64,000 bases of DNA from a bacterium (lineage in GTDB: Bacteria > Myxococcota_A > Bradymonadia > Bradymonadales > Bradymonadaceae), in the NCBI GenBank assembly GCA_030427705.1, contig JAUIBR010000015.1:62001-126000 (forward strand), in the 5' to 3' direction. The notes below the pieces were generated by a model. That model saw only the letters and a list, made by a program, of their open reading frames with translations, was not told where the DNA came from and made no database searches. Numbering within the stretch: position 1 is the stretch's first letter; each line of letters starts with the position of its first letter. Below are positions 54,179-63,307 of the stretch, one piece after another. Made by a program: the position numbers and the translations under genes.

Positions 54179-55114
54179 CTACTCGGCGTACCAGACGAAC
54201 CCACCTTGAACTGCGGTTTCGTCGCCAAGCTCCGGCCGTTTGATGAGGACGGTGACGTGGTAGTACGCCGCCTTGTCCTTTGGTGCCTCTAGGCCTTGCG
54301 GCATGGAGAACCGGCCTGTGAAGTACTGCGTCTCTTTCCACTTTTCGACGGTGCCCAGATTACCTTCGGAGACGACGCCATTGGCGAGGTCTTTGTCGTT
54401 GTCCAGCATGAGGAAGATCTGGCCGTTCGCGTCCCCGGCGTACTTGCTGGCAGGAAGCGGCAGTCGGCAAACCGCGTGGACTTGCTTGCCAGAGAAGACC
54501 GTCGTGAAGTTCAGCTCAGGCGGCTGATTTGGGTCGATCTTTTCGTTCGAGAAGACACATGTCGTCGCAAACTCTTTGTCGATCTTGCCAAGCTTCTTGT
54601 GCTCTTTGAACTTCGCCAACTTCGCCTGGTTTAGCGGTAGCGCGATGTCCTTCGCAGCTTCGCTCGCGCCGTCCGAGATCTCGCGTCCCGTAGCGAATCG
54701 GCCTTCGATGAACGCCCAGGCGTCTTCGGGTTTGTCCTGAAGCGCTCGAGCCGTGCGCTCGGTGTAATCAGCGCTCGCCGATTTGAACTCTTTGTTCACG
54801 TCGCTGGCGAGTTTCGCGCGTTCCATCACGTCGGCACCCTCGGTTTCGCAAGGCGCAGATGAAGCTTCCCACGCGGTCCGGGCAGCATCGAACTGTCGGT
54901 AGACCGCAGCCGCGTTGGAGCCGTTCGTTGGGTTCGAGGTGTTCAGCATTTCGATCTTCGCACGCGCTTCGGTGGCTGCTGCCTGGCATGCGGCCAGATC
55001 ATTTACCGAGCTTGTCGCGTTGTTCACACCGTCTTTGGCGACGTCATCGACTTCAGGTGCGCCGCTACATCCAATGCACAAAGAAAGGGCAACGAGGGTT
55101 CGTTTCTTCATCAT
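54179..55114 (-). CDS. Lipoprotein, unknown
   Basis: About 311 residues from the first of two adjacent Met codons. Lipobox CIGC, then a helical N-terminal half (LAACQAAATEARAKIEML, then coiled-coil-like Ala/Glu/Lys repeats) and a beta-rich C-terminal part with FTTVFSGKQVHAVCRLPLP and a closing TAVQGGFVWYAE. Family not recognised. The gene is 3 bp upstream of the glycosyltransferase gene on the same strand, so the two are probably one operon. The start base is certain to about one position. Confidence 0.78.
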   Translation of the reverse strand: MMKKRTLVALSLCIGCSGAPEVDDVAKDGVNNATSSVNDLAACQAAATEARAKIEMLNTSNPTNGSNAAAVYRQFDAARTAWEASSAPCETEGADVMERAKLASDVNKEFKSASADYTERTARALQDKPEDAWAFIEGRFATGREISDGASEAAKDIALPLNQAKLAKFKEHKKLGKIDKEFATTCVFSNEKIDPNQPPELNFTTVFSGKQVHAVCRLPLPASKYAGDANGQIFLMLDNDKDLANGVVSEGNLGTVEKWKETQYFTGRFSMPQGLEAPKDKAAYYHVTVLIKRPELGDETAVQGGFVWYAE

Positions 55115-55249
55115 TTCCATCCGTGTTGGTTCTAGTTAGCGAGGTACCACGCCAACCGGTCGTGAACAATACTCAGGGTCTGATGCATCTATAGTTGGCG
55201 TACTTGACGACAACCACCCAGAACCCCAAACTCTGTATCAGGAGGTCTG

Positions 55250-55564
55250 ATGAGAGTTCGACGAACACCCATATTGCTCTCGATGTTTTTGGGCTTTGTG
55301 GTCGGCGGTGGGTTGTACCTGTGGAACCGAACATTGGACTCCAGCGACAATGCGGCCGAGGCTGCGATCATCGTCGTCGCACAATCGCAGATCAGTAAGG
55401 GCGACATCCTCAAACGAAGCATGGTGACGATGAAATCCGTGCCCACACGTTACGTCCGAGCCGATATGATGCGCGACAACGAGCTCGGCACGTATATCGG
55501 CGCTCGTGCGGCTGAAGACGTCGAGCCCGGCCATTTCCTGCTCAAATACAACTTCGATCGGTAG
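55250..55564 (+). CDS. SAF-domain membrane protein (CpaB-like)
   Basis: 104 residues. One N-terminal transmembrane helix (about 8-27), then a SAF domain: IIVVAQSQISKGDILKRSMV and AAEDVEPGHFLL. SAF domains occur in the Flp/Tad pilus assembly protein CpaB, in flagellar FlgA and in antifreeze-like enzymes. This is a minimal version without the rest of CpaB and no pilus gene adjoins, so a pilus role is only a hint. Followed 4 bp later by an unknown gene. Confidence 0.75.
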   Translation: MRVRRTPILLSMFLGFVVGGGLYLWNRTLDSSDNAAEAAIIVVAQSQISKGDILKRSMVTMKSVPTRYVRADMMRDNELGTYIGARAAEDVEPGHFLLKYNFDR

Positions 55565-55568
55565 CTAA

Positions 55569-56138
55569 ATGATCTATCACTACCGCGAACCGTCCGAGGC
55601 GTTCGAGGCACTCGAAGAATTCAACGTGCACGAAGTGGCCGAACACGGCGTGCTTCAATGGCATAAAGACGACTACACCCTCGTCGCGGAGGCCAGCTAC
55701 GAGGTTGCAGGCACCTACGATAAGGCCAAGCGGGTTTTTGAGGGCGAGCGACGGCTAGAGAATGCTGATGTCGATGATGCCCGCATGATGGCTATGGGCG
55801 CCACGGACAAGCCAGTCATCGGAGAATCCGATCAGGATGGAATCGTGCGCTTCTTCGCCATGTGGGACGCGCGTGACGCCAACCGCCCTGGCAGTTTCCC
55901 AGACGAGGCGACCGAGCTGGTCGAGGCATTTGTGAACTGCGTCATCACAATCGAAGAATCTCGAGGAACGCCGGAACATGAGGCCCTTGTCGTGGGGTTC
56001 CTAGGCGCGTTGGACGGCTTTCTGTCCGCCTACAAAGGCCTCACCAACGACGACATTGCGCGTTACATCGCAGCAGTCGGCGTATCGAAAGAAAAGGCCG
56101 AACGCGACCTCGCCTTCATCCGGTCGCTTTACGCGTAA
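55569..56138 (+). CDS. Conserved-looking acidic protein, unknown
   Basis: 189 residues, soluble, acidic (many Asp/Glu), with helices in the C-terminal half (ELVEAFVNCVITIEESRG, LVVGFLGALDGFLSAYKGL). The 4-bp gap to the SAF gene suggests translation with it. No motif recognised. Confidence 0.7.
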   Translation: MIYHYREPSEAFEALEEFNVHEVAEHGVLQWHKDDYTLVAEASYEVAGTYDKAKRVFEGERRLENADVDDARMMAMGATDKPVIGESDQDGIVRFFAMWDARDANRPGSFPDEATELVEAFVNCVITIEESRGTPEHEALVVGFLGALDGFLSAYKGLTNDDIARYIAAVGVSKEKAERDLAFIRSLYA

Positions 56139-56213
56139 TGGTGCTTAGGTTGGTGTTTGTCCGCAGTTAAGCTAAACTAGCGGTCAAACGCACCGAGCAA
56201 AAACGAGGCAGGA

Positions 56214-56690
56214 ATGGCTGACGAGGCCCCAGAAATCAAGACGATCGCGCGGAACCGCAAGGCGCTGCACAACTACTTCGTCGACGACGAGTATGAAGCT
56301 GGCATCGTGTTGGTGGGCACCGAAGTGAAAAGTCTTCGGGAGAATCGGCTGCAGCTTACGGACGCCTACGCTCGTTTCGAAAAGAACGAACTCTGGCTCG
56401 TATCCGCGCATATCTCGCAGTATCCGCACGGCACGCACGTCAATCACGAGCCCGAGCGTCCACGCAAACTGCTCTTGCATCGGCGTGAACTCAACAAACT
56501 TCGCAATAAGGTAGAGACCGCCGGCTTCACGTTGATTCCGCTGGAGCTCTACTTCAAAGGCTCAAACGTCAAAGTCCGACTGGGCCTATGTCGCGGTAAG
56601 AAGCAGTTCGACAAACGCGAGGCTGTGCGCAAGCGCGAGGCCGCTCGCGAGATTGCCCGCAACACGGCCGACGCTCGCCGCTACTCCTAG
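56214..56690 (+). CDS. smpB: SsrA-binding protein
   Basis: 158 residues, the usual SmpB size. It binds tmRNA for ribosome rescue. Marks: ARNRKALHNYFVDDEYEAGIVLVGTEVKSLRE (in parts: AGIVL.GTEVKS), NHEPERPRKLLLHRREL, LKLGLCRGKKQFDKRE and the basic C-terminal tail that enters the ribosome. No ssrA gene is seen nearby. Confidence 0.96.
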   Translation: MADEAPEIKTIARNRKALHNYFVDDEYEAGIVLVGTEVKSLRENRLQLTDAYARFEKNELWLVSAHISQYPHGTHVNHEPERPRKLLLHRRELNKLRNKVETAGFTLIPLELYFKGSNVKVRLGLCRGKKQFDKREAVRKREAAREIARNTADARRYS

Positions 56691-56738
56691 TTTCATTGAC
56701 ACATTGCGGGGGGCGCGGGACAAAGAGTAAACCTTTGT

Positions 56739-57854
56739 TTGAGTGTCGAATTGGGTCAGCAAGAGACCAGTATCCTCGACCGTCCTTGGCTGTACTACGC
56801 TGCCGCCGCTGCCTTTTTCGTAGTGGGGCTCGTTCAGCGTGTGGTTGTGGGCGAAGTCCCCGGCGATTTCACAGCGTATCTGAGCGCCGCGGATATGTTT
56901 GTCGCGGGCGTCGACCCCTACACTGACGCGCGTTTTGCCACGCCGCGCTACGACGGTTTTCCATACAACTATTTCCCCGGAACGCTCTTCCTGATCGCAC
57001 CGCTGGCTTTCCTGCCCACACCGGTAGCGGTGGCGTTGGATTGGGTTGCACGGGCCGTTGTGATGCTGCTTTCGCTCAAGTGGCTCAATGACAAGATTAA
57101 CCTCGGAAACAACTTTCATCGCGTCCTTGGCATCGCGTTGATTTGCGAGCCGCTCCTGGTCGATTGGCTCGTCGGAAACATGGTCACGTACCTATTTGGT
57201 GCGCTGGTCCTTTCCGCTGCTCTGGCCGACCGCGAGCCTTCCAATGGTGGGCGAGTGGTGCAGGTTTTGGCGGGGCTCGTCCTTGCGTTTAAGCCATTTT
57301 GGTTCCTGCCTGTGGGCTGGATTTTGATGGTGAAGCGTCGTTGGGACCTGATGGGCGCGTTGATCGTGGGTGGGTTATCGATGGGCTTGTTGAGCCTGGC
57401 CTTGCCTCAGTTCCGTGAGTCCTTCTTGGCTCATACCGAGAACATGCGCGGGTTCTACTACTCGGTGGATTTGTTGAATCTTGCGCCACAGGTGCTGCCC
57501 TTCGCAGTTGTCGTGGTCGTGGGTGCAGGTCTTTGGCTTTGGGTGCGACGGGAGTCTCCGGATTTGTGGCTTCTGGGCTGTTTATGCCTCCCGATCTTCC
57601 CGCGACTGGCAACGTATTCGTATGTGCTCGCCTTGCCCGTGGTTATCCTATTGTTCCGCGAGAAAAAGCCCGTCGTGGCATTTTTGATGTCTTGTGTCCT
57701 GCTGGGCCCGCTTCCGTGGATCTTAAGAGACAGCACGTTGATGGAGGGCGAACGGTTGGAAAACTGGGCGCTGTTCCTGTGGTCGACGGTGGCCATGGTC
57801 GCGTTTTACGCCTACCTTTGGCGTCCTGACGTCAGCAAACCACGAGTCCAATGA
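56739..57854 (+). CDS. GT87-like (DUF2029) membrane glycosyltransferase
   Basis: 371 residues from a TTG. About nine transmembrane helices; the first extracytoplasmic loop has DFTAYLSAADMFVAGVDPYTD and FPYNYFPGTLFLIAPLAFLP, the mark of the DUF2029/GT87 polyprenyl-phosphate-mannose alpha-mannosyltransferases, with Asp and Pro-Tyr residues of the active loop. It overlaps the next membrane protein by ATGA. Donor and acceptor unknown. Confidence 0.8.
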   Translation: MSVELGQQETSILDRPWLYYAAAAAFFVVGLVQRVVVGEVPGDFTAYLSAADMFVAGVDPYTDARFATPRYDGFPYNYFPGTLFLIAPLAFLPTPVAVALDWVARAVVMLLSLKWLNDKINLGNNFHRVLGIALICEPLLVDWLVGNMVTYLFGALVLSAALADREPSNGGRVVQVLAGLVLAFKPFWFLPVGWILMVKRRWDLMGALIVGGLSMGLLSLALPQFRESFLAHTENMRGFYYSVDLLNLAPQVLPFAVVVVVGAGLWLWVRRESPDLWLLGCLCLPIFPRLATYSYVLALPVVILLFREKKPVVAFLMSCVLLGPLPWILRDSTLMEGERLENWALFLWSTVAMVAFYAYLWRPDVSKPRVQ

Positions 57855-59407
57855 GCGATTCGAATACACGATTTTCGGACCTGTTCCGCGCACCGTATGA
57901 CCTGCGCATCGTGTGGGCCATCTTGCCCATCGGGTTGATTGGCCTTGGGTTTGCGTTGATGCCGCTCAAGTCGTGGGACTATTGGTGGCATATCGCGTAT
58001 GGACGTGTCATCAACCGCACGCATGAGATGCCGCTGTACGCGGACTTTCTGTACACGATGCCGCAGGATGCGCCGAGCTACGTGCAGGCCTGGATCGCGC
58101 AGTGGGCGCTCTATCTGATTCACGATGCGGTAGGGCTGCATGGCGTTTTGATCATGCGCAATGTCCTGAGCGTCTTTGCTTTCGCCATCCTCGGCTGGTG
58201 GGGCGCGAAACGGGCGGATTCGTTCGCGTTGGGCTCGATCGTGACGCTTTTCGCGGCCGCGTTCGGATTCCTTTGCATTGCCGCCCGCAGTCATCTGCTC
58301 GCATGGCCAATGTTCTTAGCGTTGCTGGGTATCGGTTATGCAGCTCGAGGAGGGCAAAAGAGTCCGTGGCTCGCGCTCACTTTTATCCCAATCGCGATTC
58401 TGTGGAGCAATGTTCACGGAACCTTCCTGATCCCGATGCTGGTGTCGTTGGCTTTCTTTGGTGCGGCCGTCGGAGACTACGTGCTCTATCGCGACCGGTT
58501 TGACCCGCTGCAGGTGAAAGTCTGGGGCATTACGACGGTTGGGTCGTTGCTGGCGACGTTGGTCAATCCGCGTGGTTACGAGATTTACTTGTTCCTGCAC
58601 GACCTGACGACGAATCAGGAAAATCGGACCTATATCACCGAGTGGTTCCCCGCGACGCCGTGGCATCCGCCTGTGTATGGCCTGTTGTTTTGGATTCTGA
58701 TCACCATCATCGCCATCTTGATGTGGCGCCAACGCGACCGCGTCGACCTCGCGGACGTGTTTCTGCTGTACGGCTTTTCGGCGCTCAGCGTCGGGCAGAG
58801 CCGCGCTCTGCTTTGGGTTGGGCTGTGCCTGCCTGTCGTCGCGGGATACTACCTTCGGCCGTTCGGAACCTTCTTTGAAGGGGCTGACTCTGAACCGGGC
58901 AAAATCGCCCAGGCTGCAAACGTGATCGTGGCCGTGAGCTTGTTGTTATTGATGGTCGTGCTTCAACCTTGGACGGGTTCGAACCCTCAAGCCGCAGAAG
59001 CTCAGGTTGCTCCAACCCGGACATCCGAGCCACTGCTTGGCTTAGTCCCCGTCGAAGCGCCGGTCGAGCCGCTGGCAATTTTGGCCGACAGAGCGGACCG
59101 CGAGGACTTGCAGGTTTATCACGACCATCGAATGCCCGGGTTTATTCTGTGGCACCTGCAGGGCGACCAACCCAAGCAGATGGTCTACGTCGACAACCGC
59201 GTAGAACTTCCGCCTTCGGAACAATGGCGGCGTTTTGACAAGGTGAATGCAGGGGAGGGCTGGCGCGAAGAGTTCGACGAATATGGGGTTGATGCAGTTG
59301 TTGCTTCCAAGGACACGCAAGGGCGTTTGGTCGAGGCGATGCGCGGGCAAACGGACTGGGTCATCGAGTTCGAAAACGAACACTATGCGCTGATTACGCG
59401 AAAGTGA
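57851..59407 (+). CDS. Polytopic membrane protein, GT-C-like
   Basis: 518 residues. About ten transmembrane helices in residues 20-385, beginning with LKSWDYWWHIAYGR and HEMPLYADFLYTMP on an outside loop, where an acidic residue is typical of GT-C glycosyltransferases. The last 130 residues form a soluble outside domain (ending ALITRK). It is coupled by ATGA to the GT87-like gene. Membership in a named GT-C family is not clear. Confidence 0.78.
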   Translation: MSDSNTRFSDLFRAPYDLRIVWAILPIGLIGLGFALMPLKSWDYWWHIAYGRVINRTHEMPLYADFLYTMPQDAPSYVQAWIAQWALYLIHDAVGLHGVLIMRNVLSVFAFAILGWWGAKRADSFALGSIVTLFAAAFGFLCIAARSHLLAWPMFLALLGIGYAARGGQKSPWLALTFIPIAILWSNVHGTFLIPMLVSLAFFGAAVGDYVLYRDRFDPLQVKVWGITTVGSLLATLVNPRGYEIYLFLHDLTTNQENRTYITEWFPATPWHPPVYGLLFWILITIIAILMWRQRDRVDLADVFLLYGFSALSVGQSRALLWVGLCLPVVAGYYLRPFGTFFEGADSEPGKIAQAANVIVAVSLLLLMVVLQPWTGSNPQAAEAQVAPTRTSEPLLGLVPVEAPVEPLAILADRADREDLQVYHDHRMPGFILWHLQGDQPKQMVYVDNRVELPPSEQWRRFDKVNAGEGWREEFDEYGVDAVVASKDTQGRLVEAMRGQTDWVIEFENEHYALITRK

Positions 59408-59442
59408 TAGACTCGCTGCACACCAAATAGGGCGCAACTTCA

Positions 59443-59967
59443 ATGGGGTATCCCGTGAAAACACTTACGATTGTCTTGTCCGTATGGTCTCTGATGCTGG
59501 TGGCGACTTCGGCCTCAGCTCAGCAAATCGATCCATGCAAAGCCGACCGAGAGAAGCTGTGTGGTGACGTAGAAGCCGGCGAAGGCCGCGTGATGAAATG
59601 CATGCACCAGAATCGAAAGAAACTCTCGAAGGCCTGCAAAGATCACAGAACGAAGGGAAAGCAAAAGGTTCTGGATGCAGCAGCGGCATGCAATGAGGAC
59701 ACCCAAAAATTCTGTTCCGACGTCACTCCGGGTGCCGGCAGAATCGCGGTCTGTCTGAACCAGCACAAAGACGAACTCAAGCCCGAGTGCAAAAAGAAGC
59801 TGGACAAAGGAAAGGCAAAGGTCAAAAAGGCGACGAAGGCGTGCAAAGCGGATGCAAAGAAGCTTTGCAAAGACGTCAAACCTGGAAAGGGTCGCATCTT
59901 GAAATGCCTCTCGGACAACGAGTCAAGACTCACTCAATCGTGCAAAGACTCACTCACCATGGACTGA
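59443..59967 (+). CDS. Secreted Cys-rich repeat protein (GLG1-type repeats)
   Basis: 174 residues. A signal peptide ending SASAQ, then repeats with the pattern CKADREKLCGDVEAGEGRVMKC, about 50 residues each: (Ala/Lys)-Cys-x4-(Glu/Lys)-x2-Cys-x-Asp-Val-x2-Gly-x-Gly-Arg-x3-Cys, three in all, as in the cysteine-rich (GLG1/FGFR) repeat known mostly from eukaryotic Golgi proteins. The mature part is strongly basic (many Lys). Two possible starts (ATG here, GTG four codons later). Overlaps the next gene. Confidence 0.82.
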   Translation: MGYPVKTLTIVLSVWSLMLVATSASAQQIDPCKADREKLCGDVEAGEGRVMKCMHQNRKKLSKACKDHRTKGKQKVLDAAAACNEDTQKFCSDVTPGAGRIAVCLNQHKDELKPECKKKLDKGKAKVKKATKACKADAKKLCKDVKPGKGRILKCLSDNESRLTQSCKDSLTMD

Positions 59968-60605
59968 TCGTCCTTGCGGCGGCAGTGGTCTGGATTTCCA
60001 CCACGGTCGCCCATGCGCAAGGGGTGGCACTGCTTCCCAAAAGCGAGGAGCAGCATCGTCTGGACCTCGCCGAATACTATCTCATCAAGCGGCAACCGAC
60101 CGAGGCGTTAGGCATTCTTGCGCCGCGATGGCCAGACCTTCGCACCGAATTCGACGGTGTCGATACTCCCACCGAGAAACTGGAACGTCATATCGAACCC
60201 GCTCTGCACTACGCGGCGATTGGGACCATTCGCACCGAGGGCAAGATTCGATACGGAATGCCGATGACAAAGGCTTCCGGAGAAGACGCGACGACCAACC
60301 TCAAGTGGGCGCTCAACGTGCTGATGAGGCTTGAGGCAGTCCATCGAAAAACGTTGCTTTCGGTTCAACGACGTCACGCGATTGGCGAGGCGTTCGTGGC
60401 TCTTGGAGAGTTCGAAAGGGCGGCTAAGTTCCTCATGCCTGACAAGCTACGGAGCAGCCATGATTCGGCGACTGTGGAAGCGGCAGCTAAGTTGATGAGG
60501 CACAGTAAGGATGAACGCGCGGCCGCCAAACTGGACGAGCTGCGCGAGCAGTGCATCAAACGGGAAGACTCAAAACTGAAGCCCTCTAGCGTTCTGACAC
60601 AATAA
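59904..60605 (+). CDS. Secreted or periplasmic helical protein, unknown
   Basis: 233 residues from an ATG that lies 64 bp inside the previous gene. A signal peptide (hydrophobic core LIVLAAAVVWISTTVAHAQG) precedes a helical domain with TPR-like spacing: LDLAEYYLIKRQPTEALGIL, LKWALNVLMRLEAVHRKTL and GEAFVALGEFERAAKFL. Function unknown. Co-transcribed with the Cys-rich repeat gene. The long overlap and weak ribosome binding site leave the start uncertain. Confidence 0.7.
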   Translation: MPLGQRVKTHSIVQRLTHHGLIVLAAAVVWISTTVAHAQGVALLPKSEEQHRLDLAEYYLIKRQPTEALGILAPRWPDLRTEFDGVDTPTEKLERHIEPALHYAAIGTIRTEGKIRYGMPMTKASGEDATTNLKWALNVLMRLEAVHRKTLLSVQRRHAIGEAFVALGEFERAAKFLMPDKLRSSHDSATVEAAAKLMRHSKDERAAAKLDELREQCIKREDSKLKPSSVLTQ

Positions 60606-60792
60606 GCAGACATCCACTAAAGCGGCGGATTCGTTGCCTAACAACTACCTCCTAGTGATCGACGACATATTGTGCTACCCAGAGCACTCCACAGTCGTGG
60701 AAGATCCACCGTAACTACAACAAGCGGTACACCGTGCAATGGCTCCAGAGGAGAGACCACCACGGTCGCAGATTGGATATAGGTCAATCGAA

Positions 60793-61740
60793 ATGGCTCG
60801 AAAAAGAAGAAGAAGACGTGGCGGACGTGGGCGCAGTGGCGGCGGCCAAGCGGTCAATCCAGAGGAACTGACACGTCTTCACGAACGCCTCACCGACTAC
60901 ACCCCGATTCAACCAGAAGAACGCATCAACCTCGAGACCTCTCGTGAAGAGCTCGTCGGTCGCGTCATCAACCTGGTTGCGCCGATAGGAAAGGGTCAGC
61001 GTGTGCTGGTCACAAGCCCGCCAAAAGCGGGTAAGACGACCATCTTGCAGAACGTCGCGAAGGCCGTTCACAAGAATCATCCTGAAATCTACCAATGCGC
61101 AGTGCTGGTGGACGAACGGCCCGAGGAAGCGACCGATTTCCGGCGAAACCTCGACATCGATGTGTTCGCGTCCACGGCCGACAAAAGCCCCAAAGACCAT
61201 ATCAATATGACAGAGCGCGTCTTCAAAGAGGCGGTCGAAAAGTTGTTGGAAGGTCAGGACGTTTTGATTCTTCTGGATTCGATCACGCGCCTGGCCCGTG
61301 CCTACAACACGGTGCATGGAAGCTCGAGTCGAACCCTCTCCGGTGGTGTCACCGCCGGCGCGTTGGACCGTCCTCGCCAGCTGTTTGGAGCCGCACGCAA
61401 CCTTGAAGAAGGTGGGTCGCTGACAATCGTGGCGACGGCGCTTGTGGACACTGGCAGCCGCATGGACGAAGTCATCTTCCAAGAATTCAAGGGTACTGGT
61501 AACTGCGAAATCGTTTTGAGCCGGAAGTTGGCAGAGCGCCGATTGTTCCCAGCCATCGATATCAGCAATACCGGCACGCGCCGCGAAGATCAGCTGTTCG
61601 ACGAGATCGAAAGCCTGAAGATTCCTGTCCTGCGCCGCAAGCTCTCGGACATGGGCGAAATCGACTCGATCGAGTGGATGATCAAGCGTACCAAACAATC
61701 CCGCACCAACCTTGAGTTGATGAAGGGAATGCTGAACTAG
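60793..61740 (+). CDS. Rho-type ATPase without the N-terminal RNA-binding domain
   Basis: 315 residues instead of about 420. From residue 25 on it is a complete Rho motor: [12 protein letters not shown], Walker [10 protein letters not shown] (75-83), [11 protein letters not shown], Walker [32 protein letters not shown], the R-loop [17 protein letters not shown] and [13 protein letters not shown]. The N-terminal part that holds the helical and cold-shock-like RNA-binding domains of ordinary Rho is absent; instead the first 20 residues are a basic Arg/Gly tail ([14 protein letters not shown]). The DNA before the gene contains no remnant of the missing domain, so it is not a frameshift. It may be a second, specialised Rho. 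Confidence 0.9.
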   Translation: MARKRRRRRGGRGRSGGGQAVNPEELTRLHERLTDYTPIQPEERINLETSREELVGRVINLVAPIGKGQRVLVTSPPKAGKTTILQNVAKAVHKNHPEIYQCAVLVDERPEEATDFRRNLDIDVFASTADKSPKDHINMTERVFKEAVEKLLEGQDVLILLDSITRLARAYNTVHGSSSRTLSGGVTAGALDRPRQLFGAARNLEEGGSLTIVATALVDTGSRMDEVIFQEFKGTGNCEIVLSRKLAERRLFPAIDISNTGTRREDQLFDEIESLKIPVLRRKLSDMGEIDSIEWMIKRTKQSRTNLELMKGMLN

Positions 61741-63077
61741 ATCGCCTTCGAGAACGCGCGTTGTGAGCCACTGCGCGCATCGAAGATTCTGGCGATGTTT
61801 CTCACAAAAAACCGGCCTGATTCAGTGACTCGGAACCCGGTCTCCGTTTTCTGGATCATTGCGCGTTCAACGAACTCGTTTAGAGCTTCGAGTTCAGTTT
61901 CGTAGCAAGATTCGAAGCCTGGGAAGTCTGAGAACTGCACATCATGTGAACACATGATGGCCATGATGACCTCCCGTCGTTGGAGGTCGTCCTCGGTCAG
62001 TTGGATGCCTCTCACGATTGGGAGGTCGTTCGCATCAATCGCCGCCTCGTACTCCGCGAGGTCCTTCGCATTTTGGAAGTACATATCGCGGGTCTGGCTG
62101 ATGGCTGACACACCAAACGCGTGAATATCCGTGCCCGCCCACGTTGAGTAACCCTGGAAGTTTCGATGCAATGTGCTGCTCTCCAACGCTTGCGTGAGCG
62201 CGTCGTCAGGCTTGGCGAAGTGGTCCATGCCGATGAACGAATACCCCGCACCATCCAGCGCTTTGATGACGTTCGAGAACAGCTGCAACTTCGTGTGTGC
62301 ATCGGGAAGGCCGAATCGTTCCAGGTGCTTTTGCGCGGGCGCTGCCCATGGAACGTGCGCGTAGCTGTACACAGCAAGTCGGTCAGGTCCCAGGTCGATG
62401 ACATCCTGAATCGTCTGATTGAACGACTCGATAGTTTGTCCAGGAAGGCCGTAGATGAGGTCCATATTGATGGACTTGATGCCATGGTCGCGCAGCATGT
62501 CGACCGCATCACGGGTCATCTCGTAGGGCTGCACACGATGAATCGCTTCTTGAACCGCTTTGTTGTGGTCCTGAACACCAAGCGAGGCTCGGTTGAACCC
62601 GACCTCGACAAGCGCTTTGACGTGGTCTTCAGAGAGCTCACGCGGGTCGATTTCCACCGACCACTCGCTTTCTGCCGCTGGTTCAATAGCGTTTCGGACG
62701 TGTTGTCCGAGCTTTCGAATCTCTTCGGGAAGGAAGAACGTGGGTGTGCCGCCGCCGAGGTGCAGTTGAACCAACGGCTGGTCGTGAAACCAAGGAAGAC
62801 GAGCGTCAAACTCACCTAGCAATCGTTCCAGGTACTCGGCCGAACGCTCCTGCTTGCGTGTGATGACCTTGTTGCAGGCACAGTACCAACACAGGGCGCG
62901 GCAGAACGGCAGATGGAAGTATAACGACAGCGGACGTTGGGCATCACGCGTTTGCTCAACACGTGCAGCTACATCTGCAGCAGTCAGGTCGTCGAATGCC
63001 ATCGCCGTCGGATACGAAGTGTATCGAGGTGTCGGCACATTGAATTCTTCAAGAGTCGCAATTTGGGGCAGTTTCAT
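61737..63077 (-). CDS. hemN: Oxygen-independent coproporphyrinogen III oxidase
   Basis: 446 residues from the Met of MKLPQIATLEE. A radical-SAM enzyme that decarboxylates coproporphyrinogen III in anaerobic haem synthesis. The 4Fe-4S motif is CRALCWYCACNK (Cys-X3-Cys-X2-Cys-X-Cys, as in true HemN). HLGGGTPTF, SVEIDPRELS, and LGVQDHNKAVQEAIHRVQP follow, with a C-terminal HemN domain. The stop is shared within CTAG with the convergent Rho gene. Confidence 0.94.
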   Translation of the reverse strand: MKLPQIATLEEFNVPTPRYTSYPTAMAFDDLTAADVAARVEQTRDAQRPLSLYFHLPFCRALCWYCACNKVITRKQERSAEYLERLLGEFDARLPWFHDQPLVQLHLGGGTPTFFLPEEIRKLGQHVRNAIEPAAESEWSVEIDPRELSEDHVKALVEVGFNRASLGVQDHNKAVQEAIHRVQPYEMTRDAVDMLRDHGIKSINMDLIYGLPGQTIESFNQTIQDVIDLGPDRLAVYSYAHVPWAAPAQKHLERFGLPDAHTKLQLFSNVIKALDGAGYSFIGMDHFAKPDDALTQALESSTLHRNFQGYSTWAGTDIHAFGVSAISQTRDMYFQNAKDLAEYEAAIDANDLPIVRGIQLTEDDLQRREVIMAIMCSHDVQFSDFPGFESCYETELEALNEFVERAMIQKTETGFRVTESGRFFVRNIARIFDARSGSQRAFSKAI

Positions 63078-63307
63078 GTTCAATCTCACCATGGGTCGCT
63101 GCCTGCAATTGCACATTCCGATCCAACCCGATAAATGAAATAAGCTCAATAAATCAACGTATTGCGAGTTCCTATGAGGAAATTGGACGCAATATGTGCG
63201 CTTCTGTTGGTGTGGCGAAAATATTGCGCAGGGGTGGTTGGGCGTTCGTAAGCGAGTTGTTGGTGTGTTGATGAACGACTAGGCTTGGGGTTCAGCACGA
63301 GGCAATT

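Noticed and set aside
60784-61698. 304-residue reading frame opposite the Rho gene
   Set aside because: Pure antisense shadow of a highly conserved gene; no recognisable domain and no ribosome binding site.
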